A DNA stretch of 64,000 bases from Candidatus Acidiferrales bacterium (GCA_035934015.1 DASYYH010000008.1:62001-126000), one strand, 5' to 3'. Shown: positions 54,284 to 63,370, counted from the stretch's first letter. The notes: generated by a model not told the origin, from the letters alone. Numbers and translations are program-made.

Positions 54284-54726
54284 TGCGATCCATCGCGCGA
54301 TTCTGGCAGCTCATCTTCCTCGCCATCGCCGCACTCGCTCTATGCGCGCAGACCGGCGCGCAACACTCCCCGGCTGCGCGGGCAAAACCCCTTCCGCCTA
54401 TGTTCACTCAGGCTCTGCCCGCTCTCGATGGCCATCATTTGCTCGTGGATTTCCTCGAATTGAATTACGCCCCCGGCCAGTCCACTCCTCCGCACACGCA
54501 TTCCTGTCCCATCATCGCCCACATCGCCGAAGGCGCCATGCGTGTTCAGATTCAAGGCCAGCCCGCGCACATCTACAAAGCCGGAGATACGTTTTACGAA
54601 GCCCCTCATGGCATTCATCTAATCGCGCAAAACGTCAGCCAAAAAAATCCTGCGAAGGTGCTCATTTTTGTCGTTTGCGACCATCCCGGCCCCATCGCAT
54701 TGCCCGTGAACACAGGCTCTCACTGA
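54283..54726 (+). CDS. Secreted cupin-domain protein
   Basis: The 147-residue protein has a signal peptide (QLIFLAIAALALCAQTGAQ) followed by one cupin barrel. Cupin motif 1 is THSCPIIAHIAEGAMRVQIQ with the HxH preceding it (PPHTHS), and motif 2 has GDTFYEAPHGIHLIAQN with the remaining metal ligands. It is likely periplasmic and metal-binding, possibly an oxygenase or sensor of a small molecule. It forms an operon with the DoxX-like gene under the divergent MocR regulator. Its own substrate is unknown. Confidence 0.8.
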   Translation: MRSIARFWQLIFLAIAALALCAQTGAQHSPAARAKPLPPMFTQALPALDGHHLLVDFLELNYAPGQSTPPHTHSCPIIAHIAEGAMRVQIQGQPAHIYKAGDTFYEAPHGIHLIAQNVSQKNPAKVLIFVVCDHPGPIALPVNTGSH

Positions 54727-54788
54727 TCCCTGGGCCGCGCGGTGTTCACGCGTTTCTGCTGTGCAGAAGACAACGAAGGAATGTCCAC

Positions 54789-54826
54789 AAAAAATAAGGA
54801 GGCGGAACTGGTCGGAACCGCCTCCT
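54789..54826 (-). terminator. Intrinsic terminator on the minus strand
   Basis: A perfect nine-base stem, AGGAGGCGG (54797-54805) with CCGCCTCCT (54818-54826), closes a 12-base loop. Read on the minus strand it is followed by TATTTTTTG. This is a typical rho-independent terminator, but no minus-strand protein gene lies upstream of it within 4 kb, so it probably ends a small RNA or antisense transcript. On the plus strand there is no T-run. Confidence 0.6.
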
Positions 54827-54920
54827 GCGTCCCTGGGGTGTGAGTCTCCGCCCGCCGCCTAGGGAGGCGCGTGGCGGTTGCAACTCCTCCCCTGAACCCT
54901 GCCTCCACAAAAAAGTTGCG
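54797..54920 (-). ncRNA. Candidate small structured RNA (unidentified)
   Basis: The 291-base gap between the cupin gene and rnr has no coding frame of quality but strong secondary structure. Besides the terminator hairpin, GGGG-GAGT (54835-54845 region) can pair with ACTC-CCCC (54883-54892 region) to enclose CGCCT-AGGG-AGGCG (54856-54869) and flanking CCGC/GCGG pairs, making a long rod. The terminator on the minus strand suggests the RNA is read from that strand. No known RNA family was recognised by eye, and boundaries are approximate. Confidence 0.35.
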
Positions 54921-55017
54921 CGAGATTTTCTCGCCGCGCCATACAATGGCCGCGCGTGTCGCCGCGCCATTTCATTCGCTGTCGCGGAAAAGGCCCTTCA
55001 GGAACGTTCGGGAAACA

Positions 55018-57513
55018 ATGAAAAAACGCCGCTTCGGTTCCGAGGAAATCCCCAGAGACAAGCCCCGCCACGAAGAAATTGACGAAGCCGGTCTTCTCGC
55101 CTATCTCGCCACCATTTCTCGGCCTGAAAGCATTCGCGAAATCGCTCGCGGCCTATCCATGCGCCACTGGGGCCGCCGCGCGCTGCCCAAGCTTCTCAAG
55201 CTCCTCATTCGCCGCGGCGACGTCGAGGAAAATCACGATCGATATCGCCTCGCCGGCCAGCGCCCCACGCGAAAAGCTGCTCCTCGCGCCGATTCACCGG
55301 CCGAAAAATCAAGCGCCGCCGCTCATCGCTCGCCGCATGCACAGCCCGCCTCAAAGCAGGACCCGAATTTAATTTCCGGTCGCCTCGTCGCTCATCGCGA
55401 TGGCTATGGCTTCGTCGTTCCCGATCATCCTGTTCGCGGCATGGAGGGCGATCTTTTCATCAGTCCGGATGCCATGGGCGACGCCCTTCATGGCGACAAA
55501 GTTCTCGCGCGCATTGGTCGTCGCCGTCCTGATGCTCGCTTCGAGGGCCGCATCGAAAAAATCCTCGAACGCGCCAATCCCACCGTTGTCGGCCTGTTTC
55601 GCTATGGCCCGCACGCGAACGTTGTCTTGCCTTACGAAACGCGCATCGCCCACGAGATCATCATTCCTGCCGGCGCCGAACTCACGCCCGAATTGCAGCA
55701 GAAGCTCGGCGCTGCCTCCGGCGAATTGCCGCGCGCCAGCCGCCGTTTGCGTCTGCCGGAGCTGGATGGCGCCGTCGTCAACGTCGAATTGACGCGTTTC
55801 CCGCGCGGCGGCGTCGTTCCCGCCGGACGCGTCGTCGAAATTCTTGGCCGCCATGGCGAAATGGGCGTCGACGTCGAAATCGTCATCCGCAAGCATCATC
55901 TCCCGCACGTCTTTGACGAAGAAGTTCTCGCGCAAGCTCGCGCCGTCGCTCACCCCCTCACGGAAAATGATCTTCGCGGCCGCCGCGACTTTCGCCATCT
56001 TCCCATCGTCACCATTGATGGCGAAACCGCCAGGGATTTCGATGACGCCGTTTACGTCGCGCCGCGCCCCGACGGCGGCTATGAACTCCAGGTCCACATC
56101 GCCGACGTCGCTCATTACGTTCATCGTGGCTCCGCGCTCGATGCCGCAGCCCGCCTCCGCGGCACTTCCGTTTATTTTCCCGATCGCGCCGTCCCCATGC
56201 TTCCCGAGGAGCTTTCCAACGGCATCTGCTCGCTCAATCCGCGCGTCGATCGTCTGGTGATGAGCGCCATTCTTCAGCTCGATAGCTCCGCTGAAGTTCT
56301 CAGCGCTGAATTCACGCCCGGTGTCATTCGCTCCGCCGAACGCATGACTTACACCAACGTCAATAAAGTCCTCGAATCCGATCCCGAAATGTCCACCCGT
56401 TACGCTTCCTTGGCCGGTCATTTCCGCCGCATGCGCGATCTCGCCCTCGCCTTGAATAAACGCCGCGTCGCTCGCGGCTCTATCGATTTCGATTTGCCCG
56501 AGCCGGTCATCGAATTCGATCCCGCGGGGCGCATGATCGGCATTTCCCGCAGCGAGCGCAATATCGCCCATCGCCTCATCGAGGAGTTCATGCTCGCCGC
56601 CAACGAAGCAGTCGCTGGCTATCTCGAGCGCCGTAAAATCCCTTCGCTCCATCGCGTTCACGAAAAGCCCGATCCGAAAAAAGTCCTCGAATTTGAAGAG
56701 CTTGCCCGCGCCTTCGGTTATTCTCTCGGCGTCGAAGATTTATCCGAGCGCCGCGTCACCGTTCGTCACGGCCATGTACGCGCGCCCGGCCGCGGCCGCT
56801 ACGCTCGCATGCGTCCCATGGAAATTTCTCTTCCGCCGGAAGAGATCGACATCCGCCCGCAGCATTATCAGCGCCTCACCGCGCAAATTGCTGGCAAACC
56901 CGAGGAGCGCATCGTCTCCTATTTAATGCTGCGCTCTCTCAAGCAGGCGCGTTACGCCGCTGAATCTCTCGGCCATTTTGCTCTCGCCGCTCCCGAATAC
57001 ACGCATTTCACTTCGCCCATTCGCCGCTATCCCGATCTCATCGTTCACCGCGCGCTCAAATGGGCGCTCGAAAATCCCTCCGCGAAAAATGGCCCTTATC
57101 GCGAAGTCGAGCTTCAAGAAATCGCCTCAGAGACCTCCGAAGCCGAGCGCCGCGCCGACGCCGCCGAGCGCGAGCTGATGGACTGGAAAACCGCTCAATA
57201 TATGGAGGGTCATCTCGGCGAAGAATATGACGCGCTCATTATCTCTGTGCAGAAATTCGGCTTCTTCGTCGAGCTGATCGACGTCTTCGTCGAAGGCCTC
57301 GTTCCCATGGATCGTCTCGAAGCTACATTTGGCCACACCTTCCATTACCGCGAAAGTGACCATGCCATCGTCGCCGAATCTCATCGTTCCCGCCGCCGCC
57401 GCGGCTCCTCCGCGGACTCCCACCGCGAATTCACCCTCGGCCAAAAAGTTCGCGTCCGCGCCGAGCGCATTGATCCGCTTCGCAATCGCGTCGAATTCAG
57501 CGTTGTGCCCTGA
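55018..57513 (+). CDS. rnr: Ribonuclease R
   Basis: RNase R is a processive 3'-to-5' exoribonuclease that degrades structured RNA. The 831-residue protein has an N-terminal winged-helix domain (EIDEAGLLAYLATISRPESI), two cold-shock-type RNA-binding domains, and the RNB catalytic domain with metal-binding Asp residues (TARDFDDAVYVAPRPDG, LQVHIADVAHYV). It ends in an S1 domain (EEYDALIISVQKFGFFVELI) and a short basic tail. I chose the ATG at 55018 because upstream in-frame sequence is unlike the family. A TACAAT sequence near 54951 could be a -10 box. It is divergent from the candidate minus-strand RNA. Confidence 0.94.
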   Translation: MKKRRFGSEEIPRDKPRHEEIDEAGLLAYLATISRPESIREIARGLSMRHWGRRALPKLLKLLIRRGDVEENHDRYRLAGQRPTRKAAPRADSPAEKSSAAAHRSPHAQPASKQDPNLISGRLVAHRDGYGFVVPDHPVRGMEGDLFISPDAMGDALHGDKVLARIGRRRPDARFEGRIEKILERANPTVVGLFRYGPHANVVLPYETRIAHEIIIPAGAELTPELQQKLGAASGELPRASRRLRLPELDGAVVNVELTRFPRGGVVPAGRVVEILGRHGEMGVDVEIVIRKHHLPHVFDEEVLAQARAVAHPLTENDLRGRRDFRHLPIVTIDGETARDFDDAVYVAPRPDGGYELQVHIADVAHYVHRGSALDAAARLRGTSVYFPDRAVPMLPEELSNGICSLNPRVDRLVMSAILQLDSSAEVLSAEFTPGVIRSAERMTYTNVNKVLESDPEMSTRYASLAGHFRRMRDLALALNKRRVARGSIDFDLPEPVIEFDPAGRMIGISRSERNIAHRLIEEFMLAANEAVAGYLERRKIPSLHRVHEKPDPKKVLEFEELARAFGYSLGVEDLSERRVTVRHGHVRAPGRGRYARMRPMEISLPPEEIDIRPQHYQRLTAQIAGKPEERIVSYLMLRSLKQARYAAESLGHFALAAPEYTHFTSPIRRYPDLIVHRALKWALENPSAKNGPYREVELQEIASETSEAERRADAAERELMDWKTAQYMEGHLGEEYDALIISVQKFGFFVELIDVFVEGLVPMDRLEATFGHTFHYRESDHAIVAESHRSRRRRGSSADSHREFTLGQKVRVRAERIDPLRNRVEFSVVP

Positions 57514-57537
57514 TGCTTCATCGAACAATCTCGTTTC

Positions 57538-57581
57538 TATACGTTTTCCACAGAGTATCTCTATCGTATTTATACGTTTTC
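57538..57581 (+). repeat. 11-base direct repeat with a dyad in the rnr downstream region
   Basis: TATACGTTTTC occurs at 57538-57548 and 57571-57581, a start-to-start spacing of 33 bases or about three helix turns. A dyad CGTAT-TT-ATACG (57565-57576) overlaps the second copy. This AT-rich patch sits between rnr and the small gene at 57639 and stands out against GC-rich surroundings. It looks like a regulatory region, but no factor can be named. Confidence 0.35.
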
Positions 57582-57638
57582 AATACACGGGCGTTTCGTA
57601 CTATTGACGTCTCTCCAGCGTCTCCGTACGCTATTTTC

Positions 57639-57878
57639 GTGTCCAAGTTCGCCTCTTTTTTGGGCAAGCGCGTCGAAGTCAGTTATCGTGCCGGTGAGAT
57701 TCACATGAACGCCATCGGCACTCTCGTCGTGGACTCTGGCCAGTCCATTCGCGTTGAAGATCGCTTCGAGCAATCCGGCCGCGAGAAGACCGTGCGCGTC
57801 GAAATCCCCTATCCCGTGATTGTCCGTGTGCGTGAAATTATCGTTCAGCGCGAAAAACAGCCTCTCCCCGTTTCCTGA
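57639..57878 (+). CDS. Small conserved-looking protein of unknown function
   Basis: The 79-residue protein read from GTG at 57639 has a compact beta pattern: FASFLGKRVEVSYRAGEIHM, NAIGTLVVDSGQSIRVEDRF, and TVRVEIPYPVIVRVREIIVQ. It has no signal peptide and no Cys. Codon use and the periodic strands make it look real. I did not recognise a named family. There is no Shine-Dalgarno sequence. TTGACG (57604-57609) with TACGCT (57627-57632) 17 bases later would place transcription near the GTG, so leaderless translation is possible. A longer frame to 57513 lacks these features in its extra part. Confidence 0.55.
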   Translation: MSKFASFLGKRVEVSYRAGEIHMNAIGTLVVDSGQSIRVEDRFEQSGREKTVRVEIPYPVIVRVREIIVQREKQPLPVS

Positions 57879-57985
57879 TTTTTCTTCTGTCATCTTGCGA
57901 ACCGAGCCTCGCTCGCTTTCCTTGTATTTTGATTTTCTCTCGTGCCTTTCGCCGCTATATTGATTCCTTCTCACGAGGAGGATTC

Positions 57986-58855
57986 ATGAAGCCGAAGGTC
58001 GGACTGATTGGCTTGGGCCTGATGGGTTTGCCGATGGGCCGCAATCTTTTGAAAGCCGGATTTCCATTGACCGTCTGGAATCGCACGCGCGACAAAGCCG
58101 AAAAACTCGCCGCCGAAGGCGCCGCCATCGCCGCTTCTCCGCGCGATGTCGCCGCTGCATCCGACGTTCTCATCACCATCGTCAGCGATCCGCCCGCTCT
58201 CGAAGAGATTCTTTGGGGAAAGGAAGGCGCGTTATCTGCGCTGAAAAAAGGCAGCGTCTATATCGATTCCAGCACAGTCACGCCCAGTCTTGCGCGCCGC
58301 ATCGCCTCGGCCTGCGCCGAGCGTGGCGCCGATTTTCTCGACGCGCCCGTCACAGGAGGCACGTGGGGCGCTGAAAAAGGCGAACTGGTTTTTATGATTG
58401 GCGGGAAGAAACAAGTCCTCGATCGCGTCGAGCCTGTGCTTCAAGCTGTCGGTAAGCGTTTTTTCCTTCTCGGTCCGAATGGCGCTGGCCAGACCGTAAA
58501 GCTCGCCATGAACATGATTCTGGCGCTCGAAGTCGAAGCCCTCGCGGAAGGTCTGGAGCTCGTCACGCGCTCCGGCGTGCCCGCCGAGCGCCTCATCGAA
58601 GTTCTGCAATCCAGCATGGGCCGCGCGCCGGTGCTCGACGTGAAAGCGCCCGTCATCCTCAAGCGCGATTTCACGCCCAGCTTTCCGCTGCGTCTCATGC
58701 ACAAGGACATGCGTCTCGCGCTCGAGCTCGCGAAAGAAAATGGCGTCGAACTTCCCGCTGGCGCCGCCGCTTTCGCCGCCTACTCCGCCGTCAAGGCCGC
58801 CGCGCAAGGCGACGTCGACTACGCCGCCATCGCCAACTACTGGCGCGAAAAGTGA
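57986..58855 (+). CDS. 3-hydroxyisobutyrate dehydrogenase-family oxidoreductase
   Basis: The 289-residue protein is a beta-hydroxyacid dehydrogenase. It has the dinucleotide fold GLIGLGLMGLPMGRNLLKAG, the substrate loop FLDAPVTGGTWGAEKGELVF, and the catalytic Lys in NGAGQTVKLAMNMI. The C-terminal all-helical domain (residues about 165-289) completes the family. Members reduce or oxidise beta-hydroxy acids such as 3-hydroxyisobutyrate, tartronate semialdehyde or small aldehydes; the substrate is not visible. CGAGGAGGATTC precedes the ATG, a strong ribosome binding site. It appears to be a single gene. Confidence 0.9.
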   Translation: MKPKVGLIGLGLMGLPMGRNLLKAGFPLTVWNRTRDKAEKLAAEGAAIAASPRDVAAASDVLITIVSDPPALEEILWGKEGALSALKKGSVYIDSSTVTPSLARRIASACAERGADFLDAPVTGGTWGAEKGELVFMIGGKKQVLDRVEPVLQAVGKRFFLLGPNGAGQTVKLAMNMILALEVEALAEGLELVTRSGVPAERLIEVLQSSMGRAPVLDVKAPVILKRDFTPSFPLRLMHKDMRLALELAKENGVELPAGAAAFAAYSAVKAAAQGDVDYAAIANYWREK

Positions 58856-59077
58856 GGACTATGCCCCATCATCCTGGGCAGAATTCCAGGCGGCCAGTGC
58901 AAAGTTCCTAGACGGCCTAACCGAACGACCTACCTTTTTTTATGCGGGATCATAGTGGGAGCCGCATGCCCCGTTTCAAAGAATTGGTGGCTGAGCGTCG
59001 CTCAACAGGCAGGAGGCTGGCTCACGCCTTGTGCGCCTTTGCTGACCACTGGTCACTCACCACTGACCGCTGTCTTC

Positions 59078-60088
59078 TCACGCATTCGCCGCAAAATAAC
59101 TCAGCGGCAATTCCCGTGCCGTACGCAGTCCCGCCGGCGCCGCCAGAATGTCCGGAATCGCATTCACGGCCACGGCCGCCGTCGCAATATCTCCGTGCGT
59201 CCCGCCCGGAATCGTCAAGCTGATATTCGGTTCGCCTCTCAGCTCAACCGTATCCGCAGGGTTTTTCGCGCCTACGTACATCCTCAACTCCATAAAAATC
59301 TTTTCGCCGCCCGCGCCCGTTCCTCGCGCGATTTGATGCACGCCCGCGACTTGCCCCGCGGCCACTTCGAGAAACGGCGTCTTCACCATTTCCTCCGCAA
59401 TCATCGGTTCAATCGTCTCCGTGATGTGATCCACCGCCAGCCCCATCCCGTCCGCCACCATCGCCACCGATTCTGGCAATCCATGATGTTTGATGATTCC
59501 CGCCGCCACTTTCTCGCGAAATTCCTCCGGTGTCATTCCCGCGCCGATTTTCTTCTGCAACGGCAGCCGCCGCTTCGACGCATCCACAATCCGTGTCACG
59601 CGCACCGAATCCACGCGCTGCGCCACGGCCGCCAGCGTCAGGGCCAGTTTGTCCATCACAAATCCCGGATTCACGCCCGTGCCCACCACGGCCACGCCTT
59701 CCTCTTTGGCAGCCTCATCCAGTTTCCGCGAAAGCTCCGGATGCTTCCGAAAGGGATACGCCAGCTCCTCGCACGTCGAAACGACACAGCAGCCCGCCTC
59801 CACGCACGCCAGCAGTTGCCCCATCACGTCCTTCAAATACGACGACGTGCAGTGAATCACCGCATCCACCTGCCCGCGCAGCGCCGCCGCCGCATCCGCC
59901 CAAACTCCAATCCCCCACGGCGCATCCGCCGCGCCCACCACTTCGCCCAAATCCCGCCCCGCCTTCGCCGGATCGGAATCCACCGCGCCCACGATCTCGA
60001 GCGCGCTCTTCTCGCGCATCAGTTTCACGATCGATGCTCCGATCGGCCCCACGCCATACTGCACCACGCGAATCTTCTTTTTTGTCAC
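59078..60088 (-). CDS. Dihydrodipicolinate reductase-like NAD(P)-dependent dehydrogenase
   Basis: The 336-residue protein has an N-terminal Rossmann fold (IRVVQYGVGPIGASIVKLMR, LEIVGAVDSDPAKAGRDLGE). A dihydrodipicolinate reductase-like catalytic domain follows (TGVNPGFVMDKLALTLAAVA, and C-terminal IPGGTHGDIATAAVAVNAIP). This pattern matches the 2,4-diaminopentanoate dehydrogenase-like group rather than true DapB, so the substrate is open. The GTG start at 60088 was chosen because GGAG lies six bases upstream and it begins at the Rossmann strand; the longer frame to 60226 adds a Cys/Arg-rich stretch without homology pattern. No related genes flank it. Confidence 0.8.
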   Translation of the reverse strand: MTKKKIRVVQYGVGPIGASIVKLMREKSALEIVGAVDSDPAKAGRDLGEVVGAADAPWGIGVWADAAAALRGQVDAVIHCTSSYLKDVMGQLLACVEAGCCVVSTCEELAYPFRKHPELSRKLDEAAKEEGVAVVGTGVNPGFVMDKLALTLAAVAQRVDSVRVTRIVDASKRRLPLQKKIGAGMTPEEFREKVAAGIIKHHGLPESVAMVADGMGLAVDHITETIEPMIAEEMVKTPFLEVAAGQVAGVHQIARGTGAGGEKIFMELRMYVGAKNPADTVELRGEPNISLTIPGGTHGDIATAAVAVNAIPDILAAPAGLRTARELPLSYFAANA

Positions 60089-60348
60089 CGTCGGCTCCGT
60101 CTTGGTCGATTTGCGAAGCCTGTACCTTAATTCCGAATCGCATGCCGCGCAAGCATTCGTGCGAACCGGTCGTGCATCGGTTTGGATTTTTTTGTTCCTG
60201 AGGATGATCCCGAAGGCGGGCGTCATGCGGCTCTGCCTGACCGGTCCGACCTAGACAACTGGAGCATCGGATGCCAGACTTGACCGTCTGAGAGAGCGCC
60301 TGTCTGTTCGCTTCCCGACCATAAGGCACGATCTTGCCGAGGTGGATC

Positions 60349-60798
60349 ATGGCTGCACCTGTTACGAGCGCAAACGTGAAGCAGGCGGTTCCCTTTTTCG
60401 GTGTAACCAACATGGAAGCGTCACTGCGATTTTATGTCGAGGGACTGGGATTCCAAATGAAGCGTTCGTGGATTCCGGATCGCACGGAGGAAAACTGCCC
60501 TCCTGACGGGCGGATACGCTGGTGCTGCTTACAGCGTGGTGATGCCGCCATCATGCTTCAAGAGTTTTGGCCGGGGCGGCAACCGAGCGAAGCGCGCGGC
60601 ACGGGAGTAAATGTCTGTTTCCAGTGCGAGGACGCTCTGGCGCTCTACCGCGAATTCAAATCACGCGGAGTGCAAATGCAGAAACGCCCGTTTGTTGGGA
60701 ACCAAATGTGGGTTGTGCCGGTGAACGATCCGGATGGATACCGCATGGAGTTCTCGAGCCCGACCGATGCGCCAGAGGAAAGCGAATTTGAAGAATAG
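60349..60798 (+). CDS. VOC-superfamily (glyoxalase/bleomycin-resistance-like) protein
   Basis: The 149-residue protein is one VOC domain made of two beta-alpha-beta repeats. They are AVPFFGVTNMEASLRFYVEG with LGFQMKRSW, and NVCFQCEDALALYREFKSRG with PVNDPDGYRMEFSSPTD. The NDPDGYRMEF ending is typical of the group, with the metal Glu in it. Roles range from glyoxalase and dioxygenase to antibiotic binding. The ATG at 60349 has GAGGTGG upstream and was preferred to one five codons earlier. Confidence 0.88.
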   Translation: MAAPVTSANVKQAVPFFGVTNMEASLRFYVEGLGFQMKRSWIPDRTEENCPPDGRIRWCCLQRGDAAIMLQEFWPGRQPSEARGTGVNVCFQCEDALALYREFKSRGVQMQKRPFVGNQMWVVPVNDPDGYRMEFSSPTDAPEESEFEE

Positions 60799-61026
60799 CG
60801 ACTCCGTCACATTTCACCATCCGCGATCGGGCGAAAACACGACTTGTTCGCGTCGTTGCTGTAGGGTTGAGATGGAGGAACATCGACAACGCATCGTTCG
60901 ATTATTATTCGCAGTCGAAATATAAACTGACCATCGCCTGAAGCCGAATCTCCAGAAGTGAATTTTCTTTGCATCCTTGCTCGCCGCGCTTGTCGCTTCG
61001 CGCCGTGAGCCCCATAATGCGTCATC

Positions 61027-62103
61027 ATGCCCGGCACCGTGGAACCGCATCCCGCGCAATCCCGCCCCGAGCCTCGCGCGCATCGTCATTCCCGTTCGCG
61101 CGCCATCCAGCATCCCGTCCTGCGCATGATTTTCCGCATTGGCGGCAGCATTCTCGCTCTCTTTCTGCTTTTTCATTTCCTCCCGCTCAGCGAAGTTTGG
61201 ACGACGCTCCGCCATCTTCCCGCTTATCTTTGGCTCCTCATTCTCGCTGGCTATTTGGCCGCGCATGTTGTCGCCATCAATAAATGGCGGCTGATGATCA
61301 ACGTCGGTGGCGCGGGCCTGAGTTTCCGCCACGCCGTGCGCTGCTATTTCTCTGGCCTCTTCGGCACGCTTTTCCTGCCTTCCATCGTCGGCGGCGATTT
61401 CATCCGCAGCAGCCTGGCCATGCGGTTCGGCGCGGGCCGCGCCGCCATCATCCTTGGCGGTTTTCTCGACCGCGTTCTCGACTTCGTCGTCCTGATGTTT
61501 CTCGCCGCTCTTGGCGCGCTGCTCGTTCCCGGCGCGCTCGATCCGCGCACGCGTCACGTTTTCGTCTCCATCGGCGTTGTCATCCTCGTTGCGCTCGCTG
61601 TCTTGGGCCCGCTGGTCTTCTGGTTTCCCGCGCGGCACTTCTCTTTCCGCATTCGCCGTGGCATCGTGCGCTTGCGTCAGGCCGCGCGCCCCATGCGCCG
61701 CAGCCCGCGGACCGTTTTCGCCGCTTTATGTTTGGGATTATTCGCGCAGGGAAGCTTCATCTGGCTCACCGCTCAGGTCGCTAACGTCAGCGGCTTGCGT
61801 CTGCCGTTCCGCGCCTGGCTTTTCGCTTGGCCGCTCGCGAAAATTTCCGCCGTCATTCCCGTCACGCAAGGCGGCATCGGCGTGCGCGAAGCTGCGCTCG
61901 CCGCGCTGCTCGTTCCTTTCGGCGCTCGCGCCGTGAAGACCGTCGCCGTCGGCCTCGCTTGGGAAGCCATCATCATCACCGGCGGCCTCATCGCCGGCCT
62001 CACCGCATTTCTCCTCGGACGCCTGCCTGCCGCCCGCGCCGCTGTCGCGCAAACCAAATCCTCCGCAGAAAATCCCTCGCGCTCGGACTTGGAACCACTG
62101 TAA
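61027..62103 (+). CDS. Flippase-like (lysylphosphatidylglycerol synthase TM-type) membrane protein
   Basis: The 358-residue protein has about eight membrane helices in the arrangement of the LPG synthase transmembrane family. It starts with IFRIGGSILALFLLFHFLPL, and contains the conserved RCYFSGLFGTLFLPSIVGGD, the RAAIILGGFLDRVLDFVVLM helix, and SAVIPVTQGGIGVREAALAA near the C-terminus. Relatives transfer or flip lipids or polyprenyl-linked sugars across the membrane. There is no synthase domain, so it is not MprF. The start at 61027 has no clear ribosome binding site, and the methionine at codon 34 (MIFRIGG) is a plausible alternative. It is a lone gene. Confidence 0.82.
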   Translation: MPGTVEPHPAQSRPEPRAHRHSRSRAIQHPVLRMIFRIGGSILALFLLFHFLPLSEVWTTLRHLPAYLWLLILAGYLAAHVVAINKWRLMINVGGAGLSFRHAVRCYFSGLFGTLFLPSIVGGDFIRSSLAMRFGAGRAAIILGGFLDRVLDFVVLMFLAALGALLVPGALDPRTRHVFVSIGVVILVALAVLGPLVFWFPARHFSFRIRRGIVRLRQAARPMRRSPRTVFAALCLGLFAQGSFIWLTAQVANVSGLRLPFRAWLFAWPLAKISAVIPVTQGGIGVREAALAALLVPFGARAVKTVAVGLAWEAIIITGGLIAGLTAFLLGRLPAARAAVAQTKSSAENPSRSDLEPL

Positions 62104-62203
62104 GTTTGAATTTAGAAAAGGAAGTTACGAGGAAGGAACGCTGCCGAACCCTGACTCCGTCTTGTTTGTCCCGAATTCGTCTGCCGGTCGTGAAGCAATT
62201 TCC

Positions 62204-63370
62204 TCAGCGCAGCATCTCCGCCGCCGTCAGCGCATAGACCAACGCGCATTGTGCGATGTTGCGAATCGGAATGAACTCGTTCGGCCCGTGCGACACCGTC
62301 AGTAATCCTGGTCCGTAGGCGAACGCCGGCACGCCGCGCGCCGCGTAGAATCGCGTTTCGAGCAGGCCCGGGCACATCTCGAATTTCGGTTCCTTGCCCG
62401 TCACGCTTCCAATGTGGCGTGACAGTATTGCCCCAAGTCTGTCTTCTGCCGGAGTCGCCGCTGCCGCTTCCTCTTGAAGTACCTCAATTTCGAAACCTTC
62501 TAGCGCCTCGCGCAATCGCCGCTTTTCTTCTTCCAGATTTTCCTCCGGATTGATCCGCCGGTCGATCGTGAAAGAACAGAATTCCGGCGTCACATTGAAA
62601 TTCGTCCCTGCCTCGACGCGCCCGCCGATCATCAGTATGGATTTGCGGGCCGCCGCCGGAGCTATCTTCTGTCGTGTTTCGCGAAGCTCCACTTCGTTTT
62701 TGATTTCTGCTAGGCGAGCCATCGCAGGCAACGCGCGCTCGAACGCATTCACGCCCTCGAATTGCCGCCCGACGTGCGCGGCTTTTCCGCGCATCGTGGC
62801 GCGCAGCGAAATCGCTCCGCGATTGGCATTCCAAATCACGCCGCCTGTCGGCTCCGGAGTGAGCATCCCGATCCCTTCGCGCCCCAGCAGCCCGCGCGCA
62901 TTCAGATCGCGCGATCCGCGCGGCCCGGCCGTCTCTTCGTCCGGTACCAGCACGATCCCGATTCGGCCCGCGTTCAGCAATCCTTCATCGCGCGCTGCTG
63001 CCGCTGCATGAATCATCGCCGCCAGCCCGCTCTTCATGTCCGACGACCCGCGCCCGAACAGATTCGCGCCTTCGACGCGCGGCTCGAATTGCTCGCTCCT
63101 CTGCGCCGGTACAACGTCGTAGTGCCCGCTGAAATATAGTGTTCGCGTGCTGGTTCCCGCCGACGCCAAAACGCACGCGCCTTCGCGTCTCGCGTCGCCG
63201 AACCCGAGCTTGTTTAACTCCTCGACGAGCGTTCGCGCGCATTCTTCGTAATGATTTCCGGGTGGGTTTTCCGATGGAATTGCGATCAGCCGCTTCGTCA
63301 GCTCCAGCATCGCTGGCTCGGAAAACCTTTGGCGCAGTCGGCTGCTCAGTTGCTCCGTATCCAGAGTCAC
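62204..63370 (-). CDS. M20-family peptidase (ArgE/DapE/CPG2-like)
   Basis: The 388-residue cytoplasmic protein has the M20 dizinc motifs: FSGHYDVVPAQ, GRGSSDMKSGLAAMIHAAAA, VLVPDEETAGPRGSRD and MLTPEPTGGVIWNANRGAI. The dimerisation domain lies between about residues 180 and 300, and the last metal His is in LTVSHGPNEFIPIRN. It removes acyl or amino-acid groups from small substrates, as in ArgE or DapE, but no arginine or lysine genes are adjacent. The start is GTG with GAGG six bases upstream. It has no signal peptide, unlike the other M20 gene at 21507-22922. Confidence 0.9.
   Translation of the reverse strand: MTLDTEQLSSRLRQRFSEPAMLELTKRLIAIPSENPPGNHYEECARTLVEELNKLGFGDARREGACVLASAGTSTRTLYFSGHYDVVPAQRSEQFEPRVEGANLFGRGSSDMKSGLAAMIHAAAAARDEGLLNAGRIGIVLVPDEETAGPRGSRDLNARGLLGREGIGMLTPEPTGGVIWNANRGAISLRATMRGKAAHVGRQFEGVNAFERALPAMARLAEIKNEVELRETRQKIAPAAARKSILMIGGRVEAGTNFNVTPEFCSFTIDRRINPEENLEEEKRRLREALEGFEIEVLQEEAAAATPAEDRLGAILSRHIGSVTGKEPKFEMCPGLLETRFYAARGVPAFAYGPGLLTVSHGPNEFIPIRNIAQCALVYALTAAEMLR

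Noticed and set aside
55369-56661. 430-codon minus-strand open frame opposite rnr
   Set aside because: Low-complexity Asp/Gly/Ala composition without motifs; it is antisense to the intact RNase R catalytic domain.
60814-61638. 274-codon minus-strand open frame opposite the flippase-like gene
   Set aside because: Highly charged Glu/Ala/Arg sequence that is a shadow of the membrane-protein codons; no start signal.
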